DNA of 46,000 bases from Flaviramulus sp. (GTDB taxonomy: Bacteria; Bacteroidota; Bacteroidia; Flavobacteriales; Flavobacteriaceae): the NCBI GenBank assembly GCA_030731745.1, contig JANQTJ010000041.1, positions 1 to 46,000 of the forward strand, written 5' to 3'. The position numbers were made by a program, and so were the translations under genes. The first letter of the stretch is position 1, and each line of letters opens with the position of its first letter. Shown piece by piece: positions 19,510-27,675 of this stretch. Under the pieces are notes generated by a model that saw only the letters and a program-made list of their open reading frames with translations, was not told the DNA's origin and did not search any database.

Positions 19510-20301
19510 ATGGAAAGTAAAAATCTTACAGAAGATTTTATAAAACATATAAAAACCTATGTCCCTGGTGTTTCTCTTGACTGTGTTATTTTTGGTTATA
19601 GAAATGGTGTGTTGCATGTTTTACTGTTAAAATATTTTGATATTAATGTATGGGCTTTACCAGGAGGATTTTTACCTAATGATATGGAGATGAAAGAAGC
19701 TGCTAATGATGTTTTATTTAATCGTACAGGTCTTCAAGAAATTTTTCTAACTCAATTTCAAACTTTTAGTAGTCTGAATAGAGGATGGGATAAAAATATT
19801 CAAAGTAGAGTAGCGAAGGAAAAATTGCAATTAATGTGGCCTAAAAAGCATCAAGAAGAATTTAAGTCTTGGTTTAATCAACGATTTATTTCAACTGCTT
19901 ATTTAGCTTTAATACAAGTTGATAAAGCCTCTCTTACTGCGGATGATTTGAGTGAATGCTGCGAATGGAAACCAATCTCAGAATTGCCAGATTTAGTATT
20001 AGATCATAAGTTAATCATAGAAATGGCATTAAATTATCTAAAGGTTCAAATAAATTATCTCCCTATTGGAAAATCATTATTGCCATACAAATTTACTATG
20101 TTAGAATTGCAAAAACTCTATGAATCTATATTACAAAAACGTTTAGATAGAGGAAATTTCCAAAGAAAAATGTTGAAATTAGGAATATTTGATAAACACG
20201 AAAAATTAATGACAGGAGCTTCAAATAAGGCTCCTTTTCTTTATAGTATTGATGAAGAATCTTATAATAATTTACTACTTGAAGGCATTGGTTTTCGTTA
20301 A
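19510..20301 (+). CDS. NUDIX-domain transcriptional regulator (NrtR/AraR-like)
   Basis: A 263-residue protein: a NUDIX domain (about 17-160) followed by a winged-helix domain (about 192-263, LLPYKFTMLELQKLYESIL, RGNFQRKMLKLGIF). This is the architecture of NrtR-type repressors, some of which sense sugars rather than ADP-ribose in Bacteroidetes (AraR). The Nudix box reads GGFLPNDMEMKEAANDVLFN then RTGL. The REUxEE core is replaced by NDVLFNR, so metal-dependent hydrolysis is probably lost and the domain acts as a ligand sensor. It is divergent from the GH3 gene with paired repeats between them, so control of that gene and itself is inferred. Confidence 0.87.
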   Translation: MESKNLTEDFIKHIKTYVPGVSLDCVIFGYRNGVLHVLLLKYFDINVWALPGGFLPNDMEMKEAANDVLFNRTGLQEIFLTQFQTFSSLNRGWDKNIQSRVAKEKLQLMWPKKHQEEFKSWFNQRFISTAYLALIQVDKASLTADDLSECCEWKPISELPDLVLDHKLIIEMALNYLKVQINYLPIGKSLLPYKFTMLELQKLYESILQKRLDRGNFQRKMLKLGIFDKHEKLMTGASNKAPFLYSIDEESYNNLLLEGIGFR

Positions 20302-20303
20302 AT

Positions 20304-20343
20304 AATCATCAATATGATTCAAACAGGAATCATATTGATGATT
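20304..20343. terminator. Terminator hairpin after the NUDIX regulator gene
   Basis: A 17-bp perfect stem (20304-20320 with 20327-20343) and 6-base AAACAG loop, three bases after the regulator's stop codon and upstream of the converging lipoprotein stop at 20363. Confidence 0.8.
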
Positions 20344-20362
20344 TAATTAAATCTTATGAGAC

Positions 20363-20932
20363 TTATTGTAATGTAACTGGGAAAGTTGCTTCAATATCCG
20401 TTTCACCCCCTGCGTTTGTAATGTCTCCTTCAAAAACACCAGAAGCAGCTTTATTTGGTTTATGGCGTAGTGTAACAGTTATGTTACCTGAACCAGCAGA
20501 AGAAGCAGTAATTAATGCAAATTCTAAACCAATTGGATTACTATTCCTATCGCTATCAGCATAAGTAAATGTTGCTATATTATTTGAAGATTGAAAGAAA
20601 AATTGATGTTCGTCATCTTCCTCTTCAATTTCTGAATTTATAAGTTCAGCTGGAGATTCTGTCTCATTTAACAAGGTTAAACTTCCGTTATAAGTTGTAT
20701 TAATAACTAACGGACCTGAAACTGTTAAATCGGGTTCGTTTGGACCATCACCATCTAAATCTCTTATTTGAAGAGTAACTGTTGTGCCACCACTAATAGG
20801 AGTTAAAACAGCTGTTAATGTAGTTATAACTTCTTCTTCATTTACAGGAGTTGGATTGTCATCATCATTAGAGCAAGCTAAAAATCCAAGAGTTGATAAA
20901 AATAAAATTGATAATTTTTTGAATGTTTTCAT
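20363..20932 (-). CDS. Acidic lipoprotein of unknown function
   Basis: A 189-residue predicted lipoprotein with lipobox GFLAC (Cys20) followed by SNDDDNP, the acidic +2 region linked to surface export of lipoproteins in Bacteroidetes. The body is Thr/Ser-rich and predicted to be beta-strands, with a DLDGDGPNEPDL loop that may bind calcium and an acidic EIEEEDDEHQ segment. I recognise no family. It is the last gene of the leftward operon, 20 bases behind the TonB receptor, so it probably works with that receptor at the outer membrane, for example as a ligand-capturing partner. Confidence 0.7.
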   Translation of the reverse strand: MKTFKKLSILFLSTLGFLACSNDDDNPTPVNEEEVITTLTAVLTPISGGTTVTLQIRDLDGDGPNEPDLTVSGPLVINTTYNGSLTLLNETESPAELINSEIEEEDDEHQFFFQSSNNIATFTYADSDRNSNPIGLEFALITASSAGSGNITVTLRHKPNKAASGVFEGDITNAGGETDIEATFPVTLQ

Positions 20933-20952
20933 TTTTGTTTTTTTTAAATATG

Positions 20953-23352
20953 TTAATAATTTAATTTTAATTGTAACATAAAATTTCTTCCTAGGTCATC
21001 GGCAAAATAACGTAGTCTGTTAAGATATTCTCTGTAAGAAACATTAAAAATATTAGTAATATTGAAACCTATATTTAGATTTGTTTTGTTTGATAAATTA
21101 AGGGTAATATCACTTTGGAAATGTAGAATATGATAGGCAGGTGGAGGAGAACTTACATCTACTAATACCATTTCTTGTGTTCTTGGTATAAACACTTCAA
21201 AGTTGTTATTTGGGAAATCGTTTTGTCTTAATACCAATTCACTTTGTAATTCCGAATTGAAATCTAACCATTTTTTATTTGAATATCCCAAGACATTAAC
21301 TGTTTTGAATGATGGAATATCGATTAACGCTTGCTCTCTAGTTATATCTCTGCCTTTTATAAATGAAGATTTATTATTAAATGACCATTGCTCATTAATT
21401 TTATAATTAGCCGTAATATCAATTCCAAACAAAACGGCGTTAGTTTGATTATTACTCCAAACTGGAAAAGCGCCACGAATGGTTTGTTCTGTTCCTATAG
21501 GTTCAATAAAAAGATAGTCGCTAATATGATTATAAAAAGCTTCAAGATTTATTGAAAAAGATTTTTTATTATACTGATATGTCCCAGAAACTCTATTAGA
21601 AGTTTCTTTTTTAATGCGTAAATCTCCTAATTCAATTCTTGCTGCTGAGTGGTGTAATCCATCACTAAATAATTCAGAAGGATTTGGAGCTCTATTAGAT
21701 AATCCATAATTAAAAATAAAAGTATTATATGCATCTGCTTTATATGACATTCCAGTAGAAGCAGATATATTATGATAGTTAAAAATAGGATTAGTAAGTA
21801 ATTGTGAACCTAAATCTTCTATAACAATATTCCCAAAATCTTGGTCATAGCCACGTTCTATCCAACGACTGGTTTGATAGAATTTTTTAGCATCAATACG
21901 ATTAAAATCATAACGAAAGCCATAATCCAAACTAATTTTATCATTTAATCTCATCCCTGAAATAACAAAAACACCTAAATCATATTTATAATAATCTGGT
22001 ATTATGCGTCTTACACCAGTATCAGGATTTGCAAAATTATTTTGATACGCAGCGCTAACTCCAAATTCATTGGTAGTATTACTTTTAGAATCTAATTTCA
22101 AACGTGTTCTAATAGAATGTGTTTTTAAAGTTAGGTCTATGGCTGCTTTGTCTCTGTCATTACCAACACGGATATCGTATTCAAAACGTTGATTATTTTG
22201 AAAATCATATTGTAATTCGACGCGTCCAAATTTTTTAAAACGTTTGTAAAAATCAGCCTTTATGATTTGATGGGTTACATCTTGGCGAGGTGAGTTGATA
22301 TCGTAACTAAAACCTTCAACCACTAAAGGTTGTTGACTATTAATAGCGTTAACTAAATCTTCAATATTTCCAATATGAGAAGCTCTTAAAATGGCAATTT
22401 TATTATTTAAGTAACTATAAAATACATTAAAACCTTGTTCAAATTTTTTAAATCCTGTATTGATTGAAAAGCCTGAAGATTTTAAACCAGTATTGGTTAA
22501 ATTATAATTTGGCGTTTCAAAATCACCAAAACGTTTTATAGATGCTTGTCCATTAATATACCAACCTTTTTGATAGGTTTTTGTTAATGAAGAATTTAAA
22601 CTATAACCATTACCATTGCTTTGACCATTAATAATTGTATTTCCGTAAAGTGAATCAATTAAACTAATATTAGATGGTTTTAATACAATAACACCTCCAA
22701 TAGCATCGCCTCCAAAAGCCAATGCATTAGCCCCTTTTATTACATTAATGCTTCCTGCAGTATTTAAGTCAATATTTGGAGCATGCTCAATGCCCCATTC
22801 TTGGTCTTGTAAACGAACCCCGTTGGTCATTACTATAATTCTACTACTATGCAAGCCATTAATTACAGGTTTAACAATAGAGTTTCCTGTATTTATAGAA
22901 GATACACCGCTAATTTGTTTTAAAGCGTCTCCAAGACTAAAAGCACTATAACGTTCAATATCTTCACTTTTAAGAAGTATTTCTTGAGATGTATTAGTTA
23001 ATTTATTGTTTGAAGTTCCTTCAACTTTAACTTCACTCAGTTCCTCAAAATGATGTTCTAAATTAATTTCAAAAAACGTATCACCACTAATTAGAATGTT
23101 CAAACGTTTAGTTTCGCATCCTAAATGTGAGACAACAATAGTTAATTTACCATCACATAGGTTATCAATTGAAAATTTCCCATTGATATCAGAGGTAGTA
23201 TATTTATCAAGATTTTCAATATAAATAGCAGCAGCTACAATAGGTGTTCCATCGTGAAAATCATGAACTTCTCCAAAAAATTTTGAAGTGCAATTTTGAC
23301 TGTTAGCTAGATTTAATATTGTACAAGCTAAAATCAATACATAGTATTTCAT
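20953..23352 (-). CDS. TonB-dependent receptor with CarboxypepD_reg domain
   Basis: A 799-residue outer-membrane receptor. It has a signal peptide (to LANSQ), a carboxypeptidase-like regulatory domain (about 25-100, FFGEVHDFHDGTPIVAAAIY), a plug (about 115-230, GDALKQISGVSSINTGNS, PVINGLHSSRIIVMTNGVRL, INVIKGANALAFGGDAIGG) and a C-terminal barrel ending FMLQLKLNY. The plug is of the CirA/BtuB/ZnuD type. The ligand is unknown. The upstream His/Cys-rich membrane protein in the same operon makes a metal or metal-chelate a reasonable guess. The genes around it are 20-33 bases apart. Confidence 0.9.
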   Translation of the reverse strand: MKYYVLILACTILNLANSQNCTSKFFGEVHDFHDGTPIVAAAIYIENLDKYTTSDINGKFSIDNLCDGKLTIVVSHLGCETKRLNILISGDTFFEINLEHHFEELSEVKVEGTSNNKLTNTSQEILLKSEDIERYSAFSLGDALKQISGVSSINTGNSIVKPVINGLHSSRIIVMTNGVRLQDQEWGIEHAPNIDLNTAGSINVIKGANALAFGGDAIGGVIVLKPSNISLIDSLYGNTIINGQSNGNGYSLNSSLTKTYQKGWYINGQASIKRFGDFETPNYNLTNTGLKSSGFSINTGFKKFEQGFNVFYSYLNNKIAILRASHIGNIEDLVNAINSQQPLVVEGFSYDINSPRQDVTHQIIKADFYKRFKKFGRVELQYDFQNNQRFEYDIRVGNDRDKAAIDLTLKTHSIRTRLKLDSKSNTTNEFGVSAAYQNNFANPDTGVRRIIPDYYKYDLGVFVISGMRLNDKISLDYGFRYDFNRIDAKKFYQTSRWIERGYDQDFGNIVIEDLGSQLLTNPIFNYHNISASTGMSYKADAYNTFIFNYGLSNRAPNPSELFSDGLHHSAARIELGDLRIKKETSNRVSGTYQYNKKSFSINLEAFYNHISDYLFIEPIGTEQTIRGAFPVWSNNQTNAVLFGIDITANYKINEQWSFNNKSSFIKGRDITREQALIDIPSFKTVNVLGYSNKKWLDFNSELQSELVLRQNDFPNNNFEVFIPRTQEMVLVDVSSPPPAYHILHFQSDITLNLSNKTNLNIGFNITNIFNVSYREYLNRLRYFADDLGRNFMLQLKLNY

Positions 23353-23385
23353 TTTATAGATTTTTAGTTTAAATAATAAATTATT

Positions 23386-23718
23386 TTAAACTAAAAATGG
23401 AGGTCCGCGAAGAGAAAACGATAATTGCCGATGATTATAAAAAAAATTATATGTTAAAAATGAAATTTTGTTATGTGAAATTTGCGGGTTATACTTTTTA
23501 AGATTGGTGGAAAAAAAATAGTGGTTATTAATTTGAAATTTATGAAAATCACAATCTAAATCAACTTTATGAATATGTGTTGTTGTACTACCTTTACATA
23601 TTTCATGTTTCTGATGAGCATAAATATGATTGAGTTTAACAACACTTGGAACAATCAATATTGATACTAACAAAACTGTTAGTATTTTAAAACAAATATG
23701 TTCCTTCAATCGATTCAT
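23386..23718 (-). CDS. Small His/Cys-rich membrane protein upstream of a TonB receptor
   Basis: A 110-residue protein with one hydrophobic segment (about 9-28, signal anchor or signal peptide). A cluster of potential metal ligands follows: HIYAHQKHEIC, HIHKVDLDCDFHKF and INNHYF. The C-terminus ends SLRGPPFLV. The layout of an N-terminal helix, His/Cys cluster and terminal RGPP recalls DUF2946-like small proteins found beside TonB receptors and copper genes, but no family is assigned. It overlaps the preceding gene by one base and precedes the receptor by 33 bases, so translational coupling and a shared role in metal handling are inferred. Confidence 0.65.
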   Translation of the reverse strand: MNRLKEHICFKILTVLLVSILIVPSVVKLNHIYAHQKHEICKGSTTTHIHKVDLDCDFHKFQINNHYFFSTNLKKYNPQISHNKISFLTYNFFYNHRQLSFSLRGPPFLV

Positions 23719-24038
23719 TAATCTAAAAAGCGTTTTAATCCCAACCTTATAAGCATCTTTTTTTCAAAATTCCAGAAAAATTTATATTGTCCAAACATCC
23801 AACCAAAAAAAACTAGCATAAACTGATACATAACAAAAAGTAAAATTATGCGTATAATCCAATAACTTATTGTTCCAAAGTTTTCGGAGGTAATATTTAG
23901 GAAACTTAAAATAGGTTTACCTATTAAAGATGCAAAAGAACCAGTTAAAGAAAACACTAATAATATGACAATAATTTGCCAGTTATTTTCAATGCCCCAA
24001 CGTTCTTTTAATTTTTCCAAAATTGCAATTTTATGCAA
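23718..24038 (-). CDS. Small two-helix membrane protein (DUF6787-like)
   Basis: A 106-residue protein: a short polar N-terminus (LEKLKERWGIENNWQ), two hydrophobic segments (about 22-40 and 60-85) and a basic C-terminus (FFWNFEKKMLIRLGLKRFLD). The WxFEKKM..R.GLKR tail is typical of a small flavobacterial membrane family I recall as DUF6787. The function is unknown. Its last base overlaps the start of the His-rich protein gene, and it lies 17 bases downstream of the DUF6146-like gene. Confidence 0.65.
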   Translation of the reverse strand: MHKIAILEKLKERWGIENNWQIIVILLVFSLTGSFASLIGKPILSFLNITSENFGTISYWIIRIILLFVMYQFMLVFFGWMFGQYKFFWNFEKKMLIRLGLKRFLD

Positions 24039-24055
24039 AAATAATGAAAAAGTAT

Positions 24056-24493
24056 TTAAATTCTAGGCAACAGTTGAGTTAACCTTTCATTATATGTTAA
24101 TTGAAAATAAATAAAGTAATTGTAAAGTTTGTAATTAACATCGTATCCATAATCGATACCCGTTTGATAATCAATTTGTAATTCATATAAAGTAGGGTCA
24201 AATTTTAGTGGTTGTAAAACCCTTTGATTCCATGCAACAACATATTGATAATTTCGCATTTCTAAAAATTGTTGAGAATAATATCCTTCTGGTCGTGCTG
24301 TACTCATTAACCAATAATTAAAGCCTGGTTCAATTATAATTATTTCGTATTCTAAATCATCATTTGCAATGGTAACCGTATCATTTTGTTTTATGTTTGC
24401 CAGCTTTTCATCTTCTTTGTTTGATGTGGTTTTTGATGTTTTGCAATTAAAAACTAGTACAGAAATTAGTAAGGTGTAAAAAATATTTTTCAT
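24056..24493 (-). CDS. DUF6146-like lipoprotein
   Basis: A 145-residue protein with lipobox LVFNC (Cys17). A Lys/Thr/Asn-rich linker is followed by a compact domain (about 48-145) rich in aromatic residues: YEIIIIEPGFNYWLMSTARP, EGYYSQQFLEMRNYQYVVAW, and tandem Tyr-rich strands near the end. I recall this as the DUF6146 family of flavobacteria; its function is not established. It is the first gene of the operon that ends with the TonB receptor and acidic lipoprotein. Confidence 0.68.
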   Translation of the reverse strand: MKNIFYTLLISVLVFNCKTSKTTSNKEDEKLANIKQNDTVTIANDDLEYEIIIIEPGFNYWLMSTARPEGYYSQQFLEMRNYQYVVAWNQRVLQPLKFDPTLYELQIDYQTGIDYGYDVNYKLYNYFIYFQLTYNERLTQLLPRI

Positions 24494-24516
24494 AGTGTTT
24501 AAGTTTATTTATACTT

Positions 24517-24524
24517 CAAAAGTA
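24517..24524 (-). promoter_or_regulatory. Bacteroidetes -7 element of the DUF6146-TonB receptor operon
   Basis: TACTTTTG on the minus strand matches TAnnTTTG, 24 bases before the ATG at 24493. No matching TTG lies 19-21 bases upstream. Confidence 0.5.
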
Positions 24525-24646
24525 GGACACATTCTGAGCTTAGAATAATTATAATGAGTGTATGCTACTTTTAAGTGAGTAAACTTTACTTATTAAAGTT
24601 ACGAAAATCATTACTTAAAATTTTGGTTTTTAATTGATTTAACAAA

Positions 24647-24675
24647 AAAGAGCTAAGCTGTGGGCTTAACTCTTT
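24647..24675 (-). terminator. Rho-independent terminator of the DUF937 gene
   Basis: Arms AAAGAG.TAAGC and GCTTA.CTCTTT with one internal mismatch and a TGTGG loop. It is followed on the minus strand by a T run, 22 bases past the stop codon. Confidence 0.8.
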
Positions 24676-24697
24676 GATATATTGAGAAAGTAAATAA

Positions 24698-25333
24698 TTA
24701 TTTTCCAAATAAACCGCCTAATAAACCACCAAGGCCACCTTTCTTTTTATTGCCTCCTAACACCATTCCTGCTACGTCATCAATTACACTTCCATCTCCA
24801 TCAGCATCTAAAATTGATTCTAAAAAGCTTTGCTCATTTTTGGCTGAACTGCCACCTAGAAGACCTCCAAGTAAACTTTCAATACCACCTGAGTTACTTA
24901 CGTTTTGTTGTTTAGCTTGGTTACCTAAAATCCCCATTAAAATAGGAGCTGCTACTTTTAGTATTTGAGCAACAGAACCTGCATCCATTCCGGATTTTAC
25001 ACCTAGAGTATTTGCTACATTTTGTTGTTTGTTTCCTAAAACATGACCTAATATTTTTTCACCATCATTTAAAACATTTGAATCTACACCGCCACCAAAT
25101 AAACCTCCTAAATTGTCAAGTATACTTCCATCATGTTTGCTGCTTAAAGCTCCTAACAATCCTTCTGCACCTTGAGGCGTAGATGCGTTACGTTTCATAG
25201 CTTGCATTAAAACGGGTAGAGCCATTGTTAAAACATCCTGTGTTTTATTTTGTGGTTGATTGGTTTGACCTGCAACGCCACTAATAATAGTTTTTCCAAG
25301 GTCACTGTTTAATAAATCTAAAATTCCAGACAT
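24698..25333 (-). CDS. DUF937-domain protein
   Basis: A 211-residue soluble, Gly/Leu-rich protein without signal peptide. Repeated helical segments of the DUF937 type are visible (MSGILDLLNSDLGKTIISG, LTMALPVLMQAMKRNA, ILGHVLGNKQQNVANTLG, MDAGSVAQILKVAAPILMGI). Low-complexity GGLLGG stretches and an Asp-rich LDADGDGSVIDD loop near the C-terminus follow. The C-terminal repeat GGLGGLLGGLFGK looks flexible or self-associating. The family is found in many bacteria without a settled function. It lies upstream of a hairpin terminator and is likely monocistronic. Confidence 0.85.
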   Translation of the reverse strand: MSGILDLLNSDLGKTIISGVAGQTNQPQNKTQDVLTMALPVLMQAMKRNASTPQGAEGLLGALSSKHDGSILDNLGGLFGGGVDSNVLNDGEKILGHVLGNKQQNVANTLGVKSGMDAGSVAQILKVAAPILMGILGNQAKQQNVSNSGGIESLLGGLLGGSSAKNEQSFLESILDADGDGSVIDDVAGMVLGGNKKKGGLGGLLGGLFGK

Positions 25334-25390
25334 GATTTTGTATTTTAATTTTTAAAATGATTAATAATTAGGATTTCAATGTACAAAAAA

Positions 25391-25415
25391 AGTCCTAACG
25401 TTTATAGTTAGGACT
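25391..25415 (-). terminator. Rho-independent terminator after serA
   Basis: A 9-bp perfect stem AGTCCTAAC/GTTAGGACT with a 7-base loop, followed by seven Ts on the minus strand. It lies 35 bases past the serA stop. Confidence 0.85.
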
Positions 25416-25449
25416 CAAATATTACATTTAGGTCACATTTATTATTAGG

Positions 25450-26400
25450 TTATCCTAAAATACTAATTATTTGTGATGCTAATTCAGTCCCAATTCTATC
25501 TTGAGCTTCATTAGTTGCAGCACCAGTATGTGGAGTTAATGAAAGGGCTGGATTCATTAATAAAGGCATTTCTGGTTTTGGTTCATTTTCAAAAACATCT
25601 AGTGCAGCTCCTGCTACTTTGCCTTTTTCAATAGCTTTTACTAGTGCCACTTCGTTAACTACTCCGCCACGAGCGGCATTAGCTATAATAACGCCATCTT
25701 TCATGATGTTAAATTCTGCTTCATCAATAACATATTCTTTTTGAGCGGGTACATGAAGTGTTATAAAGTCTGACTGTTTTAAAACGTCTTCTTTCGAAAT
25801 CGTTTTAATTTCAAAATTAACTTTTTGTCCATCAAAAAAGTCTAACTCTAAATTAACTTTTTCTAAAAACGGATCGAATGCTATTACTTTCATCCCGGCT
25901 CCTAAAGCTACTTTAGCTGTAGCTTGACCTATTCGACCAAAACCTAAAACTCCTAAAGTTTTACCTTTCAATTCAATACCTTTTGAGTACGCTTTCTTTA
26001 ATTTACCAAAATTAGTATCTCCTTCTAAAGGCATATCTCTGTTAGAATTATGTAAAAAACGAGCTAGTCCATAAAAATGACCAAAAACTAATTCTGCAAC
26101 TGAATGTGATGAAGAAGCTGGCGTGTTTATTACATGTAAACCTTTTTCACGAGCATATTCCACATCAATATTATCCATGCCAACACCACCACGGCCTATG
26201 ATTTTCAGGCCTGGGCAAGCATCAATTAAATCCTTACGCACTGTGGTTGCACTTCTTACTAATAAAACTACTATGTTTTTTTCGTTTATATAATTGATTA
26301 ATTGTTCTTGAGCTACCGTTGTAGTTATTACTTCATATCCGCCTTTTTCAAGTGCTTCAATACCGCTTTTTGAAATTCCGTCGTTTGCTAATACTTTCAT
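25450..26400 (-). CDS. serA: D-3-phosphoglycerate dehydrogenase, short form
   Basis: A 316-residue D-2-hydroxyacid dehydrogenase. Visible motifs are GRGGVGMDNID, HVINTPASSSHSVAELVFGH, the NAD-binding LGVLGFGRIGQATAKVA, NAARGGVVNE and the catalytic His segment LTPHTGAATNEAQDRIG. The protein ends right after this domain, so the C-terminal ACT regulatory domain of E. coli SerA is absent and serine feedback through that domain is not expected. It oxidises 3-phosphoglycerate to 3-phosphohydroxypyruvate. It lies 133 bases downstream of serC, the next enzyme of serine synthesis. A heptamer repeat lies just before the start codon. Confidence 0.92.
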   Translation of the reverse strand: MKVLANDGISKSGIEALEKGGYEVITTTVAQEQLINYINEKNIVVLLVRSATTVRKDLIDACPGLKIIGRGGVGMDNIDVEYAREKGLHVINTPASSSHSVAELVFGHFYGLARFLHNSNRDMPLEGDTNFGKLKKAYSKGIELKGKTLGVLGFGRIGQATAKVALGAGMKVIAFDPFLEKVNLELDFFDGQKVNFEIKTISKEDVLKQSDFITLHVPAQKEYVIDEAEFNIMKDGVIIANAARGGVVNEVALVKAIEKGKVAGAALDVFENEPKPEMPLLMNPALSLTPHTGAATNEAQDRIGTELASQIISILG

Positions 26401-26410
26401 TTTTTTATTT

Positions 26411-26438
26411 AAAAGTTAAAAGTTAAAAGTTAAAAGTT
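26411..26438. repeat. Four tandem AAAAGTT heptamers before serA
   Basis: Exactly four contiguous copies of AAAAGTT (26411-26438), with another single copy at 26451-26457. On the serA strand this is (AACTTTT)4, 11-38 bases upstream of the ATG, in the probable leader or ribosome-loading region. Confidence 0.9.
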
Positions 26439-26533
26439 ATTTGAATACTTAAAAGTTCAACTTGTAATTAATTTTTTTATTTTTAAAAATTTTAGTAAGT
26501 ATTTTAAAATGAAACTACTTACTAAAAACTATT

Positions 26534-27598
26534 TTATGCTTTACTTTCTAATTCACTCATAACTTCAACTAATACTTTTACACTATCAATTGGTAAAGCA
26601 TTATACATTGAGGCTCTATATCCACCAACACTTCTATGACCATTCACGCCGCTAATACCAGCCTCTTTTAACATAGTCTCAAAAGTATCTTTTAAATTAT
26701 CATTTACTAAGTTAAAAGTAGCATTCATGTGAGAACGATCTTCTTTCATAGCGAAACCTTTAAATAATGGGTTTAAATCAATTTCAGAATACATTAATCT
26801 CGCTTTTTTTTCGTTTTCTTTTTCAATTCCAGCTATCCCTCCAACGCTTTTTAACCATTCTAATGTTAACATAGACGTATAAACTGCAAAAACAGGAGGT
26901 GTATTGTACATGCTTCCTTGTTTAATGTGTGACTTATAATCCATTATAGAAGGTATTTTTCTAGATACTTTACCTAAAATATCTTCTTTAACAACTACTA
27001 AGGTAGTTCCTGCAGGTCCCATATTTTTTTGTGCTCCAGCATATATTAAATCAAATTTTGAGAAGTCTAAAACTCTAGAAAAAATATCACTACTCATATC
27101 ACAAACCATAGGAATAGGTGAGTTTGGAAAAGATTTAATTTGAGTTCCAAAAATTGTATTGTTAGAAGTACAGTGAAAATAATCGTAATTTTCTGGTATA
27201 TCAAAACCTTTTGGAATGTAATTAAAATTAGCTTCTTCTGAAGATGCTACTTCATAAATGTCATCTAAAAGTTTAGCTTCACTAATAGCTTTTTGACTCC
27301 ATGCTCCTGTATTTAAATAGCCTGCTCTTTTTTCGAGAAGATTCATTGCAACCATTAAAAACTGTGCGCTAGCTCCGCCTTGTAAAAACAAAGCTTTATA
27401 GCCTTTGCCTTCTAAACCTAAAAGTTCTAAGGCTAGTGCTCGAGCTTTTTCCATAACATCAACAAAAGGTTTGCTTCTGTGTGAAATTTCAATTAATGAT
27501 AACCCACTGTTATCAAAATCTATAATAGCTTCTGAAGCTTTAAGTAAAACTTCTTGTGGTAAAATACTTGGTCCTGCACTAAAGTTGTGTTTCTTCAT
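26534..27598 (-). CDS. serC: Phosphoserine aminotransferase
   Basis: A 354-residue class V aminotransferase starting MKKHNFSAGPSILPQEVL, the classic SerC N-terminus. The PLP-binding lysine is in LIYAGAQKNMGPAGT. Substrate-contact regions include LFLQGGASAQF, CDMSSDIFSR and the C-terminal GHRSVGGYRASMYNALP. It converts 3-phosphohydroxypyruvate and glutamate to phosphoserine and 2-oxoglutarate, and can also act in pyridoxal phosphate synthesis. It sits upstream of serA and downstream of the acyl-CoA reductase gene on the same strand. Confidence 0.95.
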   Translation of the reverse strand: MKKHNFSAGPSILPQEVLLKASEAIIDFDNSGLSLIEISHRSKPFVDVMEKARALALELLGLEGKGYKALFLQGGASAQFLMVAMNLLEKRAGYLNTGAWSQKAISEAKLLDDIYEVASSEEANFNYIPKGFDIPENYDYFHCTSNNTIFGTQIKSFPNSPIPMVCDMSSDIFSRVLDFSKFDLIYAGAQKNMGPAGTTLVVVKEDILGKVSRKIPSIMDYKSHIKQGSMYNTPPVFAVYTSMLTLEWLKSVGGIAGIEKENEKKARLMYSEIDLNPLFKGFAMKEDRSHMNATFNLVNDNLKDTFETMLKEAGISGVNGHRSVGGYRASMYNALPIDSVKVLVEVMSELESKA

Positions 27599-27675
27599 TT
27601 TATGATGTGAAATTTAAAGATGTAAAGTTCCTAATTAATTGGTTATTTCATATTGAAAATTCAATAATTTTTTCA

